A DNA stretch of 64,000 bases from Limnephilus marmoratus (taxonomy: Eukaryota; Arthropoda; Insecta; Trichoptera; Limnephilidae): NCBI GenBank assembly GCA_917880885.1, contig OU862928.1, forward strand, positions 42,582,962 to 42,646,961, in the 5' to 3' direction. A program made the translations under genes and the position numbers. The notes beneath the pieces are model-generated. The model was given only the letters and a program-made list of their open reading frames with translations, did not search any database and had not been told where the DNA came from. Shown in pieces: positions 52,990 through 63,488 of this stretch (its first letter is position 1; each line of letters starts with the position of its first letter).

Positions 52990-53580
52990 TAAGTAAATAT
53001 CGAAGATATTGTAAATATCGAAGACAGTTTGATAAATATTGATATTATAAAGTAAATTTATTATTGGTCATTTTTATTAGCCGAGCGACTGTACGGTTAA
53101 AATTAAAGAACCCGACTTCGATTACATTTCTGACGCCGCGCCTTATGCAAAACCATCTTCGTACTTGAATCTTAAGTTTGTTAAAAAGCTACTTTTATAA
53201 TATAACCGACTTCAAGCAAGTTGCCAATAATGCCAAAATATGGCGCCACTTACGTTAACAGCTAGCGTGAGGAATGTCGGCTGGCAGGCGTAAGTGCTAT
53301 TGGATTTGTAATTTTGTGAATTTCTCCGGTTATGAAGAGATTGATGGTTATATGATTAGTATTGTAACTGGCAGTTATAAATAATAATACCACGCGTCTA
53401 TATATTTATATGACGTCATTGCCTGTCGTGGTTAGTCTGTCCCGGTGACTAACTGTCACTGGATCTGAGGAACCGGCTATTTTTGCAACCAGTTTGGAGA
53501 GATTGATGGTATGATTATAAATTTTTTTATATAAGAACATTCTTTTTTTATTCTTTTGATGGTTAGTTCCATTAATGTAA
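52990..53580. other. Unassigned sequence with a short dispersed repeat
   Basis: 53411-53490 (TGACGTCATTGCCTGTCGTGG, AACTGTCACTGGATC) matches 55497-55575. No gene recognised. Confidence 0.45.
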
Positions 53581-53581
53581 T

Positions 53582-54689
53582 ACAGGGTGGGGTAGAGTGG
53601 AGTTACTAGTTTCAAAAAATCACTGAAGGTCCCACAGACCGAGCAGAGGAGCGGGGCGGGTGCCGTTAGGTCGGGGAAATGATGCCGTTTATGTGAGTGA
53701 CCATGCCGTAGTCAGGTAAGTACCGGGACTTTATTATGGAAACGTTATTTAAAAACAAGGAAAGCGTTGTGGCTACGCATGTAGCTTTCCGGGTCCGGTT
53801 CGAGTAAAATCGTGATGACAGTGTTCCTGATCCCGAAAACCGTTCGGAAATGGATCAGTAATGTAAGGTGGACAGGAACTACAGATCCTAAAATACCAGT
53901 TGGGCGACCTAAAGTGTGCAAACACCTGAAAACAGCGTGGTAGTTAGAGCGTCAATTGAAGAGTCTCCAACCCGAGCAGCGCGGAAACATGCCGCTGCGC
54001 TTGGAATCGTCCAGAATTATTAGGCAAATCTTACACATCTGTACCCCTACAAGATGATGCATATACGGGAATTGCGCCCACAAGATTTTGTGAAACGTAG
54101 AGATGCTTGCATTGCAATCGTAACTGCTGTATCCCTCGGCGTTGTTTTTTGCACTGGCGACCAAGGATTAACCATAACCTTAGGCGTCCCAAAATGAAAG
54201 AGTATTGCGAGGAACACGGCACAGAAGCCTTCTGATTTCAACATGATAAAGCCATGGCCCATGCTATCCATCGTTCATGCGAAATTTTGCAAAAGCTCTT
54301 TCCGGGTCACCTGATTTCTTTGCGGGTGGATATTCCATGGCCCCCTCGCTCTTCCGATTTGACCCCGAGTGACTTTTTTCTGTGAGGATACGTCAAAGTT
54401 GAGGTAAACAAACTTCGACCTAGAACCCCTGAAGCTCTGTACGAGGCGATTGAGGACGTCATCGCTGGAATTCTGCAAGATATGCTGGGAAGAGTGGCCG
54501 AAAACTTCTTTGAAAGGCTCAATATGCGTATTGCTCGCCAAGGCCGCCACGCAAGGCGATATCATTTTCAAAACATCATGAAAAAACGGCATCATTTTCC
54601 CAACCTAACGGCACCCGCTTCGCCCCTCTGCTTGATCTGGGGACCTTCAGTGATTTTTTAAACTAGTAACTCCACTCTGTCCCACCCGT
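53582..54689 (+). mobile_element. Tc1/mariner-superfamily element, copy 2
   Basis: The longer of two copies. Ends ACAGGGTGGGGTAGAGTGGA and, reversed, CGGGTGGGACAGAGTGGAGT. Frames carry ARNMPLRLESSRIIRQ-like HTH remnants, a segment absent in copy 1 (near 54135-54215, encoding KNNAEGYSS-type frames on minus and the DDE region on plus), WPPRSSDLTPSDFFL (54331-54378; a DDE_3 C-terminal box), then KVEVNKLRPRTPEALYEAIE, MLGRVAENFFERLNMRIARQ. A TGA follows FFL, where a Trp codon (WG) is typical of the family. Several frameshifts: dead. Confidence 0.85.
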
Positions 54690-54734
54690 ATATAGCATTG
54701 AAGAAGAAAATACCCTAATAATCTAAACAGAAAC

Positions 54735-54860
54735 ATGGAAGAGAACACGACACAGAAAAACAGAAAAAGATAATGGCCGCAACTGGAACTCGAACCCAGA
54801 CCTCTCGTCAGTGTATGTTGCATATAAATAAAATCGGATATATCCGATACGCTATCTACG
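54735..54860 (-). repeat. tRNA-like block with one arm of the 38455-type element
   Basis: ACAGAAAAACAGAAAAAGATA (left arm) followed by a minus-strand B box (plus GGAACTCGAACCC) parallels 38500-38545. The right arm and much of the tRNA-like block are missing. Confidence 0.55.
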
Positions 54861-54994
54861 TTACAAACCATTTATTAGAAAGATTGTTTCCAATGAAAAA
54901 GATAGTAGATTTGGAAAAATTAGTCGAAGATAATATTGTTAATTTTAAAATTTGAAAATATGAGATTGAGAATTCTGAAAGTTTGACAGAAAGT

Positions 54995-55497
54995 GGCAAT
55001 GGCTGAATTGGTAAAAGCGCACGTCTTGTTTCTCCCTGCGTATCCTTTCCCATTCGTCCCGTTTCCCTTCCTCTCCCGCAACCCCTTCCCCTCTCGCGTT
55101 CCCACTCCGCCTCTTCCATCTTACCTCTCCACTCCACTCCCCCCCCCCCCTTCCGCAGTCCGCGAACCCCCCTCCATAATTCCCCTCCCCCTTCCTAGGT
55201 TCCCCTCCCCCCTCCCGGGATCCCCTACCCCCCTCCCGCGAACCCCCTACCCGATATCCCCTCCCCCCTCCTGTATTCCATGCATTCATTCCCGGTACAT
55301 TCAGTTTTCAAACAGCTCGCGTACCACCTATTGTATTTTTTAATACAAATTTCATAATGCCAGAGCTCGCATATGTTATTCTGATGTATGAGCTATATTG
55401 TTGTAAAGTTTCATGAAAATCCTTTCAGTAGTTTTTGCGTGAAAGAGTAACAAACATACATCCATACAAACTTTTGCGTTTATAATATTAGTAAGAT
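54995..55497 (-). mobile_element. Helitron-like non-autonomous element
   Basis: A C-rich block at 55040-55260 after the diverged terminus. CAGCTCGCGTACCACCTATT and ACATACATCCATACAAACTT to CGTTTATAATATTAGTAAGAT are collinear with 50353-50857. Proline-rich plus frames are artefacts. Confidence 0.65.
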
Positions 55498-55675
55498 GAC
55501 ATCATTGCCTGTCGCGGTTGCTCTATCCCACTGACTAGCTGTCACTGGATCCGACTATTTTTGGAAGCAGTTCCCATCGGATTTATAAAATCGTCACTAA
55601 CACTTAAAATGGGCAAAGCCGAACCAAAAGCCGCCCGCAGGGCCTAGCAAAACCGGGGCGGATTTTTAACTGGTA
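55498..55675 (+). repeat. Two short dispersed repeats in tandem
   Basis: 55498-55575 matches 53411-53490. 55595-55675 (CACTAACACTTAAAATGGGC, CCAAAAGCCGCCCGCAGGGC) is repeat J, the reverse complement of 19238-19330. Confidence 0.6.
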
Positions 55676-55689
55676 ATAAAGGATTATTG

Positions 55690-56000
55690 TCCTTACTTTG
55701 GGCATTCAGACACACCTACAACACACTTCTTCTATCGTATGGTGGGTGGTCAGAAAGAGACATCAAGGTCTTAGAGCCAGTCTATGGTCTCAGGCGTTGC
55801 CCTGTGGACCTCATCAATCCCACCGGAGAATGAATGGTGCGGGCATTCGTTGACTACATGTTCGGTGGTGTGCACCGCACTGCATTCACACATCGCCGAC
55901 TCTTTAAGGCCCCATCATGTGAGCGCAACGGCTATGGGAGCACCTTATCCTATTGATGGCGGTCCAGAGTTTGCGAGGCAATGAGAACCCAGGCTGTCTC
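55690..56000 (-). mobile_element. LINE ORF2 C-terminal zinc-knuckle-like fragment
   Basis: On minus: LRDSLGSHCLANSGPPSIG, LKESAMCECSAVHTTEHVVN, ECPHHSFSGGIDEVHRATPE, TIDWL, stop. Same box as 42235-42510 with a stop inside LTDLD. Confidence 0.75.
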
Positions 56001-57330
56001 TCAGTGGGGTCTTGAACGAGATGGGCATTTTTCACGTTGGCCGATTGCCACTCAAGCCTATCTTCTGGGGTAAGAGGTAATCGGAGGAGTCTTTCTCCTT
56101 CTGACCAGAAGAATTTTCAAGACTTCAAGTGGCACGCCGAGTGAGAAACGATATCATCCGGCAAAGGTATTACGCTTTTTTGCAGCGCCTTCTTGTATTC
56201 CCTCAGTGTTGCAATCTCTCGCCCGATATTTGGTGGGGTTATATTTGCAAGTGATTTTATTTGTTTATTATGAAACAAGATATATGTATTTTATGCTACA
56301 AATGAAGTACAATGAATAAATTGTTACCATGTAATGGTCTTATTTATCGAAATTTTTTTAACCTCGTTTTACTAGTTTATATACATTCTGAAATTACTTA
56401 AATGGTGTATATAATCTTTTAACATTTATTATTCATTTTTTATTTATAAGACTGGGGAAATTTATTTATTTATTTATTTATTAACGCCCTTTTTCGGGAC
56501 TTTACGAACATTACATATGACTAATAAGAAATACACAGCATTCATTGTACATAACTGAACTGTCTCAGTGACAATATTTTACATTTGTTTAAACATAAAT
56601 TAAGGATGTCCAAATGTCCACTGACTTGGTATAATTGTTTCCTTCCATTAGTATTCTTCTCAGAATTTCTGCACTGAAATAAATCCTGACTTCTATTCTC
56701 GATCCAAAATAAGATCAACCCGTGGATGCGCATGTCTCCGCCCATTCTCCCCACTGCTTGCTAGACGAACGCTAACACATTCAATCCCACTATTTAAATA
56801 AATTGAATTATTTTATTAAATTTTATTTTATTTGTCTGACAAAAAATGACAAAAATTAATACCTTTAAATAATGGTAGCGGTAGTATTACCAAATACATA
56901 TTGTACTTTATGTGGCATGAGATTTACCAAATTGGCTGAGGAATTAATCTGAAACTAAAAATATCATAATGAAATTAAAAAAAAACCTCAGATGATTCAC
57001 TTGAAACATTGAAAGCCAGTGAATCATCGTTGTTGTCTCTGAGGTCATGAACAATAATATGATGGACATTCCAAAATTATCGCTTAATACCAATAATATG
57101 TCGAATAAAATTACTCAAATACTCTGATGTAACTTTTCCGATACCTTCTTACGTAGGTGTTCTTAGGCATTTATTTTGAAGGAGAAATTATTTACTTTAA
57201 CATGTTATTTTATCATCGACCATACCAATTCGCAATGTCAAGGAAGTAATCGTAGCATAGTTTTGTTGACTTCGCTAGCAGTGACATTTATCATATAACC
57301 CTCTGTGAGAGCTGTCCTCTTTTGTTCTTT
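56001..57330. other. Unassigned sequence with a minus-strand LINE tail
   Basis: 56459-56515 (TTTATTTATTTATTTATTAA then CGCCCTTTTTCGGGACTTTA) is the reverse of a hairpin-plus-AATA LINE terminus. No coding remnant adjoins it. No gene elsewhere. Confidence 0.4.
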
Positions 57331-57334
57331 GTAA

Positions 57335-58080
57335 TTAATGATAATGTATTTGAACATATCTGATTACCCATTTTACCACTGGGTCTGAATGGGTTAATTT
57401 TTTGTAACGCGGACACACAGTACGACGATCAACGGCATACTGAATTTTGGGCGAAGTGATTGGCGGCAGCCGACGGCCGGCCGGTGAAGGGACCGTAGCG
57501 GGGGGAATGGTATGCGCAGTACAAACCAAATTTTGTACCATCGCGGGTTGTTCTAAACGCGGATAGAGTTTAGTATTACGTAGTGGAATCCGGAAGCTTA
57601 TCAATTCTAGCAATACCGGACCGTCAACTAAATCATTTAGAATTTTATATAGAAATACCAAGTCAGTGAAAATTCTTTTGTCGGACAATTTGAGCATATT
57701 CATATCATTTAAAATAGTGTTGTAGTTCAACATAATTGCTGGAATACCCATTTTAAAATTTAGAAAACGTAAGACTTTGTTTTGTATTATTTCAATAGCT
57801 TGTACATGTATACTTTAATGTGGATTCCAGACGGGAGAATTGTACTCAAGTTGACTTCTAACATAGGCAAAATATAACAGTTTACTACACTTTATATTGT
57901 TAAAATTTCTAGTTAGCCTGGTTATAAATCCCAACATTTTTAAGCCCTTATTAGAGATTTCTGTTATATGGTTAACAAATGAAAGATTTGATTGAAAAAT
58001 AATGCCCAAGTCTTTAATTTGTGTTAATGTCTCGAGAGTATTGTTATCAATGTTGTAATTAAAGATCACTGGATTTAAGT
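57335..58080 (-). mobile_element. LINE reverse transcriptase thumb and C-terminus
   Basis: On minus: ETLTQIKDLGIIFQSNLSFV, KGLKMLGFITRLTRNFNNIK, LLYFAYVRSQLEYNSPVWNP, then one stop, VQAIEIIQNKVLRFLNFKMG, LSDKRIFTDLVFLYKILNDL, LLELISFRIPLRNTKLY. Jockey/CR1-like. The last 55 codons (PPATVPSPAGRRLPPITSPK) do not look like the family and may be foreign sequence. Confidence 0.8.
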
Positions 58081-58089
58081 ACGGGTAGC

Positions 58090-58425
58090 CAAGGGAGAGG
58101 AGTCGATTTTAAAGTTGATACAACACACTTCTAACGATATATTTGTTCAATGTTTATGTGTATAAAGTCCTATCCCACAATACGTGCGATCAATCACCGT
58201 CTAAAAATCCTGCGGAAAGTTCCCAACCCACAATAACCCCCACCTATGAGAATTATTCCCTCAGTAAAGTTGGTTTCATGGTTGAACTGAATCTGGTGGC
58301 GCGCGTTTGGGAGGAAAACTTTAAAGAGGAATTTTAAACATTTGAACTTTTAAGCGTATATAAATTAAAATTCCTATTCGAAGCCAAAAAGACCATCCAT
58401 CTAACTTATTTATTTTTATTTCTGA
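58090..58425. other. Unassigned sequence
   Basis: A 64-codon plus frame (58143-58337) has no recognised family. Confidence 0.3.
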
Positions 58426-58429
58426 AGTG

Positions 58430-58690
58430 AAACTTCTATAGCCACGCTGTGATTTGGATTTCGGATAAAACAGAAATGACGATTACTGCACCTGTGACGC
58501 ATCAACTCCGCTCATTGGCCGCTTTGATTATGATGCCACGTTTAAAAGCTCATATTTGTTGAGATATGAACCGAAAATTACGCTAGGTCTACGCTCATCG
58601 GTCGCATTGATTATGACCTCACTTTTCAAGTATTGGTTGAGATTGTTTTGGTAAAGTTTCGCTTCTACCGCGTGTAAACTGCACTCGATT
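58430..58690 (+). mobile_element. MITE family F, variant copy
   Basis: GAAGTGAAACTTCTATAGCC to GTTTCGCTTCTACCGCGTGT, with internal subrepeats (CGCTCATTGGCCGC, CGCTCATCGGTCGC) as in 33660-33865. Confidence 0.6.
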
Positions 58691-58927
58691 TTTTTTTTAT
58701 TTAAACCTGAAAAGGTATGTATGCTTGTCAGTATTGGACTAAAATGATATTTATTTTAGTATATTAGTATATTCATACTCGTATTTTTATAATAACTGTT
58801 ATTTTTTAAGTGAAAACTTATTTAGCACCATTGTGATTTTAAACTTGATGAAACGAAAAATAGCGACACTTAAAAGAGACAAACATACATCTATAGGATT
58901 TAGCCTGCGAGAGAATGAGATAGTATA

Positions 58928-59861
58928 GTTGAGACCCAGGCAAAGCGGATGTGTTAAGGGAGATATTAAATAAAACACACAATGTTTGCATAACATAAAA
59001 ACTTTATAAACAGTAATGTTAAGAAAATATCTGTCTTCAGACGTAAAATAAATGAAAAGGTAAAATTAATTATAATTATAAAAATAATGCAAATTTAAAA
59101 AAAGTCTTCGTCTTGTTCACTTTGCCCGGGTACCCGGGCAAAGCGAATTTGGACTCCGGGCAAAGAGAATTAGGAATCACAATCGTAGCAGAAGTAAGAA
59201 CCATATCCACTATATGACGTGCATGATTCGTGAACCCAACTTTTACACTGGCTGCATTGAATCCAATCCTCTGTTAATGGTTCAACATAATTTTCGTCAC
59301 AAATAAGGCATTTAAAATTTTTATTTTCATTTGTTTTTGCTTTGACTTTTAGTCCGCTGGTAGATGGGCCAAGTTTTTTTTTCTTTATGATTTTTTTTTT
59401 TTTTGGATGTTGGCTTCGTTTTTCTCTTTTTGTATGTTTTTTATGGGAGAAGAAGTAAGAATGGTCCATCCGCTTTGCCCTATTCGCTTTGCCCAAGGCA
59501 GTATCAAATAACATTTTGTTAAAAAATACTATGTGGGTGCTGTATTTCATAACTAAACTAAGTTTTTTAAATAGGAAACAAATAAAAATTGGATGATATA
59601 AACTAATCTTCACATGAAATATAACCAAATAATAATAATCACAAATACCTTACCTTCGTTTATCGTAAGAAAATTAAAAAAAAATCGTTTTTTTATCAAA
59701 AAAAGCGTGCGTTCCTGCCAAACGACAAATATTCACTGTCATGGCGTCGGTAGCGCTGCGGTACACCGATTGTGAGACTATTAGCGCATTCTAGTGGTAA
59801 TTTTCGGAAATATTCAAGTCATCCGCTATGCCTGGTCCATTCGCTTTGCCTGGGTCTCCCC
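58928..59861 (-). mobile_element. pogo-type (Tc1/mariner superfamily) derivative with TA duplication
   Basis: Ends GTTGAGACCCAGGCAAAGCG and, reversed, GGGGAGACCCAGGCAAAGCG are inverted repeats of about 23 bp, flanked by TA on both sides. Internal GGCAAAGCGAAT repeats recur at 59125-59165 and 59470-59500 in both orientations, probably transposase-binding motifs. Only the last coding region remains. Confidence 0.85.
59170..59628 (-). pseudogene. C-terminal zinc-finger region of a pogo/jerky-type transposase
   Basis: A minus frame with a lysine-rich linker (KKKKIIKKKKLGPSTSG) and a PHD-like Cys/His cluster FKCLICDENYVEPLTEDWIQ, CSQCKSWVHESCTSYSGYGS, YFCYDCDS. The spacing C..C...(13)..W..C..C..W.H..C....F.C..C is the C-terminal finger found behind the DDE domain in many arthropod pogo/Tigger-type transposases. 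The N-terminal CENP-B-like DNA-binding region and DDE core are absent. The first about 60 residues are AT-rich and probably not original coding sequence. Terminal repeats of the host element fit this assignment. Confidence 0.7.
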
Positions 59862-60182
59862 TACTCGATCTCCTCTTTGGGCGGTGCATCGCAGCCTCCC
59901 CACTCTTGTCTATTTTAGTTTTCTGAAGGTTTCACTTCTATCGCGTGTGAAGTACACACTTGAAATATATTTTTTTTAGTTTTATTTTTCTTCCGACTCC
60001 AGTTTATATTTTCTTTAATCGTCTATGTTTTTTTGTACATACATTAATTTTATGCAGAAACTTTCGCCTAACATTAATGAAATATGTACAAAACTGCTTG
60101 TTTTCCTAATAAACTAAAATAAAATAAAAATTATGGAGATGTAAATCAATACAATACACGAATTAAGTGTAGATATGTTTTT

Positions 60183-60364
60183 AGATTTTCACGGCCAAAA
60201 GAATTTTCGTTATTTATTTTTGGGGTGTTATCCCGTTTTGCGCTACCTCCACCTTTAGTCAACGTTTCGGACAGCGTTACGAACGTTACGTTAGCCGTCC
60301 GAAACGTTGGTTAAAGGAGGAGGTAGCGCAACCCGGCATAACACCCCAAAAACAAATAACAAAT
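60183..60364 (-). mobile_element. Foldback family C with 10-bp target duplication
   Basis: TTAAGTGTAG flanks both sides (60173-60182, 60365-60374). The tail (TTTTTAGATTTTCACGGCCA on plus) is on the left, so the copy is minus-oriented. Arms CGTTATTTATTTTTGGGGTG to CGTTTCGGACAGCGTTACG and inverse. The centre is shortened to a few bases. Confidence 0.9.
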
Positions 60365-60374
60365 TTAAGTGTAG

Positions 60375-61060
60375 TTTTGTGGCAGCCCTGACACCTCTCA
60401 GGTATGCCAGTCAGGGCGTATGACATACCTGTCACGTTAAGGGAGCTAATTAATATTTCAGTCTCATCTCATATCCGCTTTAATTCACCGGATGTGACGA
60501 GAGTGATTTATCTACCTGTTTTGTTTACCTGTATTTCAATTAAATTACCTGCCTTCTGAAAATACATAAGTACATAGAGGTATGTTTGCGTAGAAAACAG
60601 ATCAATAATATTATGTCTGGTGTTGTAAGTCTAACTTTGTACACGGAAGCTGACTTAGAAGAAGACTATAGAGTGTTAATAATATTTAACAACTGTGATT
60701 TAACAAAGTAGCATGGTTAGTTGGTCAGTTATTTCCAAGCGTCGAGGGTTCAATTCTTTGCTAGCGGACCATACTAAAAGTCCCTATAAGGTCGTCAACG
60801 ACAGAAAATTTTAAACAGTTTGATATTCCAAGTATATTGGAGGGGACCCCACTACTTTCCCAACGGCGTTATAAGGAAACATATGCTTTCCTCCTTCACC
60901 GCACACGTCAAGACTCTACTTTTTTTGAACGAAGCTACAATTATTTGAACGACTCTAAACCCTCCAATGTCCATGCATACGGGGTTAGTAAGCAGTATGC
61001 AAGTACTTACATTAACATTATACAAAAGATACATAGAAGTTTAATTTGCGAGGCAGGAAT
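60375..61060. other. Unassigned sequence
   Basis: A possible tRNA-like fragment at 60713-60768 (GGTTAGTTGGTCAGTTATTT, B-box-like GGGTTCAATTC). An 85-codon plus frame at 60837-61094 is not recognised and runs into SINE A. Confidence 0.35.
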
Positions 61061-61062
61061 GT

Positions 61063-61392
61063 GTACCGCCGCCCCGGGAACCTTTATTGGATAACCAACA
61101 CCTCTATCATAGGTCACCCCAAGTGGTTCACTACGTTTGGTGATTTAGCAGGGGTGCCCGGGTTCATGGGGTGAGGTTTGTCTAGGTCTTGGAGGCGGAT
61201 GACCAGGACGTACTGAACCCAAGATTCCTACCCACCCCTTAAACCCTTTTCATTCCCAGAACTCTCCTCTCCTTCCTTTCCTTAAAAAAACCCTCCACAT
61301 AGCATCATAGGTGAGCATAAAGATGACATAGGCCCTGAGGGAAATTATGTTCCTCAGGGCCTCCTGCGTGGAGCTCATGTAAAAAAACTGCC
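61063..61392 (+). mobile_element. SINE family A, short form, near full length
   Basis: Head TGTACCGCCGCCCCGGGAAC, CACCCCAAGTGGTTCACTAC, GGGTTCATGGGGTGAGGTT, 3' hairpin GGCCCTGAGGGAAATTATGT-TCCTCAGGGCC, and end GGAGCTCATGTAAAAAAA. A 12-bp insertion (AGGTGAGCATAA) interrupts the usual CATC-AAGATGACATAGG join. Confidence 0.85.
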
Positions 61393-61674
61393 CGTGGAAT
61401 AATTCTTCTGAGATAGGTAACATCAAAAAGAGATAACAGTGTTAGTAAAAGAAAAAGAAAAATAAAGGCTATAACCGGTCGAAGAAACCTTCTGAAAATA
61501 AAATAAGAAATGAAGAAAAAACAGTTATATGATTTTGTTATAATGTAAGTAATTACTATAATAACAGAAAGAAAACAAAATATATTAAAAGAAAAGCCAG
61601 AGAAAGTATTCCACGGACCACCAGACAGTCCCATTGAGAATGCGTATAGCTATCAGCCCAACCGCAGACGATGC

Positions 61675-61940
61675 TTGAAGTCCGCGCCCTTTAGCCGGCA
61701 AGTATACAAAAATTTTATGCCAAAAACATTATGTTTCATAACGTCAAAAAAGACTGTGAGGCAAACACCTCACACACTAACGAAACCAGAGCCAAACAAA
61801 CATATATACTTAATATTCCAAAGTATAATTTTATCTTTGGACAAAGAAGCTCTGAATTTTTAGCAGTGAAGGTATATAACAAACTCCCACACAGTTTCAA
61901 ACAAATTAAAACCAAAAATAACTTTATTTAGGACATTAAA
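61675..61940 (+). mobile_element. LINE ORF2 C-terminal fragment
   Basis: NTSHTNETRAKQTYILNIPK, YNFIFGQRSSEFLAVKVYNK, LPHSFKQIKTKNNF: the final HNTR..........P......S....G.K.YN.LP....... box of Jockey/CR1-like LINEs. Confidence 0.6.
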
Positions 61941-61954
61941 TCTTGGATTAGATG

Positions 61955-62360
61955 AACTTCTTCTTCTTTCGTACGGTGGGGGGTTAGAGGGGGGCACCTT
62001 GGTCTGCGAGCCAGTCCAGGTCCTCAGGGAATGAATGGAGCTATTCGTTGACCACATGTTCGGTGGTCTGCACCGCACCGCATTCACACATCGCCGACTC
62101 TTTAAAGCCCTATCTATGCATCATGTGAGCACAACGGCTATGGGAGCACCTTAAGATGACGCGCCAGAAGCAGATCGGTTTCATACATTTATTATGGTTA
62201 TAGACATATTTGTAGGTCGTGGCGTGTCGACAAGCCACGGCGATGATTGGTTAATTTGTAGTCACGGCACGCCACGACATGCAAGTATGTTTCTGCCTTT
62301 ATCCTATTGATGGAGGTCCAGACTTTGCGAGGCAATGAGAACCCAGGCTGTCTAGATGAA
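61955..62360 (-). mobile_element. LINE C-terminal zinc-knuckle-like fragment split by a small MITE
   Basis: Collinear with 55690-56000 on both sides of an insert at about 62147-62297. Reads C-terminal ...CECGAVQTTEHVVNE on minus. TTA/TTAT at the join may be the target duplication. Confidence 0.75.
62147..62299. mobile_element. About 150-bp insert with inverted GGCGTG/CACGCC arms
   Basis: GTCGTGGCGTGTCGACAAGCC and GTCACGGCACGCCACGACATG pair. GCAGATCGGTTTCATAC and GTATGTTTCTGC pair imperfectly at the ends. It interrupts the LINE fragment. Confidence 0.6.
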
Positions 62361-62364
62361 CATA

Positions 62365-62765
62365 CATAAACATACCAAATAACTATGTAACTTAACTCGA
62401 TGAACTTATTAGTAGACACATTAAAAACACCGTCACAGAAGTTTCTAAAAAACCCTACCCAAATCATGAAGTTGTACCGTAGAAGTCGCTGGAGACTTAT
62501 CCAAAACACAATAAAGTGTACATCTATTTGATATACACATTTTACAAAATTAATATATATTGAAACTAAATAAAAGTAAAAAAAGTTTCGGGGCTCCGTC
62601 GAAGCCAGAGTAAAATTAGCCTCTCAGAAACTGAGCGTACTGTACACGGCCCGCAGATGCCGTACAAATAGCAAGTGTGACTTTCAGATCGCCAATCGAG
62701 AGCCTTACCCCATCTCACATATGAGAATGGGTGTTTCAATATAAATTTATTGCGCATATACAATT
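62365..62765. other. Unassigned sequence
   Basis: No gene recognised. Confidence 0.35.
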
Positions 62766-62769
62766 TAAT

Positions 62770-63488
62770 CATAAATCTTGAAAGTTCTGACAAAAACATG
62801 GGTCTCGTAGTAAACCAGCAGAAGACCAAATACATGGCCGTAGGATGCACCAAGAAACCCCAACTCTCTCATGTGGAAGCCAAAATTTTGAAACGGTACC
62901 GAGATTCACATACCTAGGCTCCCTGATAACAAACAACAGAGGAGATCCAAAAGCCCATAGTGAACGCAGATTGCTGTTTTCCGCCAAAATAACAAATAAA
63001 GTCCAGACCGCTGTCGAGAAACACGAAGATATTAGTGTACAAAACAATTAGACGTGGGTACCTACTAACTAAGAATAATGAGCGAGCACTAGATGTTTTA
63101 GAAAGGAAAATTTTGAGTCGCATCTTCGGACCGTTTCTAGAAAATGGATTTCGGCGCAGACATTACAACAATGACCTATATACTCTGTTTAACGAGCTGT
63201 CACAAAATTTATAAACTGAGAAGCTTTCGGTGGCTGGGCCATGTGGAGAGAATGACACAACATCAAGCACCAAAGTCCCTGCTGAACTCAAGATCGATAG
63301 GGCGAAGGAGCCTGGGAAGACCAAGATTAAGATGGAGCGACAACGTCCTCAAAGATATATCTACCTTAGAGCTTCTAAACTGGAGAGAGCTGGCACAAAA
63401 CCGAGATGAGTGGAGGAAGACTCTTGATGAGGCCAATGCCCATCAGGGTTGTAGAGCCAAGAGTGATGATGATGATGACAAACTTTAA
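62770..63488 (+). mobile_element. RTE-like LINE 3' fragment, several frameshifts, GAT tail
   Basis: LVVNQQKTKYMAV, then (new frame) FETVPRFTYLGSLITNNRGD, then ERKILSRIFGPFLENG, then LRSFRWLGHVERMTQHQAPK, GRRSLGRPRLRWSDNVLKDI, ELAQNRDEWRKTLDEANAHQ. The order N..KTKYM, YLGS.I, R.WLGH..RM, GRP..RW.D.V, A..R..WR is RTE-like. Ends in GATGATGATGATGAC. Dead by at least three frameshifts. Confidence 0.8.

Larger units (their letters stand above)
58798..59955 (+). mobile_element. MITE family F interrupted by a pogo-type element
   Basis: The left part ends CGAGAGAATGAGATAGTATA. The right part resumes CTCGATCTCCTCTTTGGGCG and ends GAAGGTTTCACTTCTATCGC. Removing 58928-59861 plus one TA restores collinearity with 14924-15124. 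Confidence 0.85.

Noticed and set aside
54993..55343. Proline-rich frame of 116 codons, and matching glycine-rich minus frames
   Set aside because: Generated by the C-rich block of the Helitron-like element; the same block gives similar frames at 7488-7833 and 50346-50597.
60837..61094. 85-codon plus frame as a gene
   Set aside because: It runs into the head of SINE A, which supplies its last residues, and nothing in it is recognisable.
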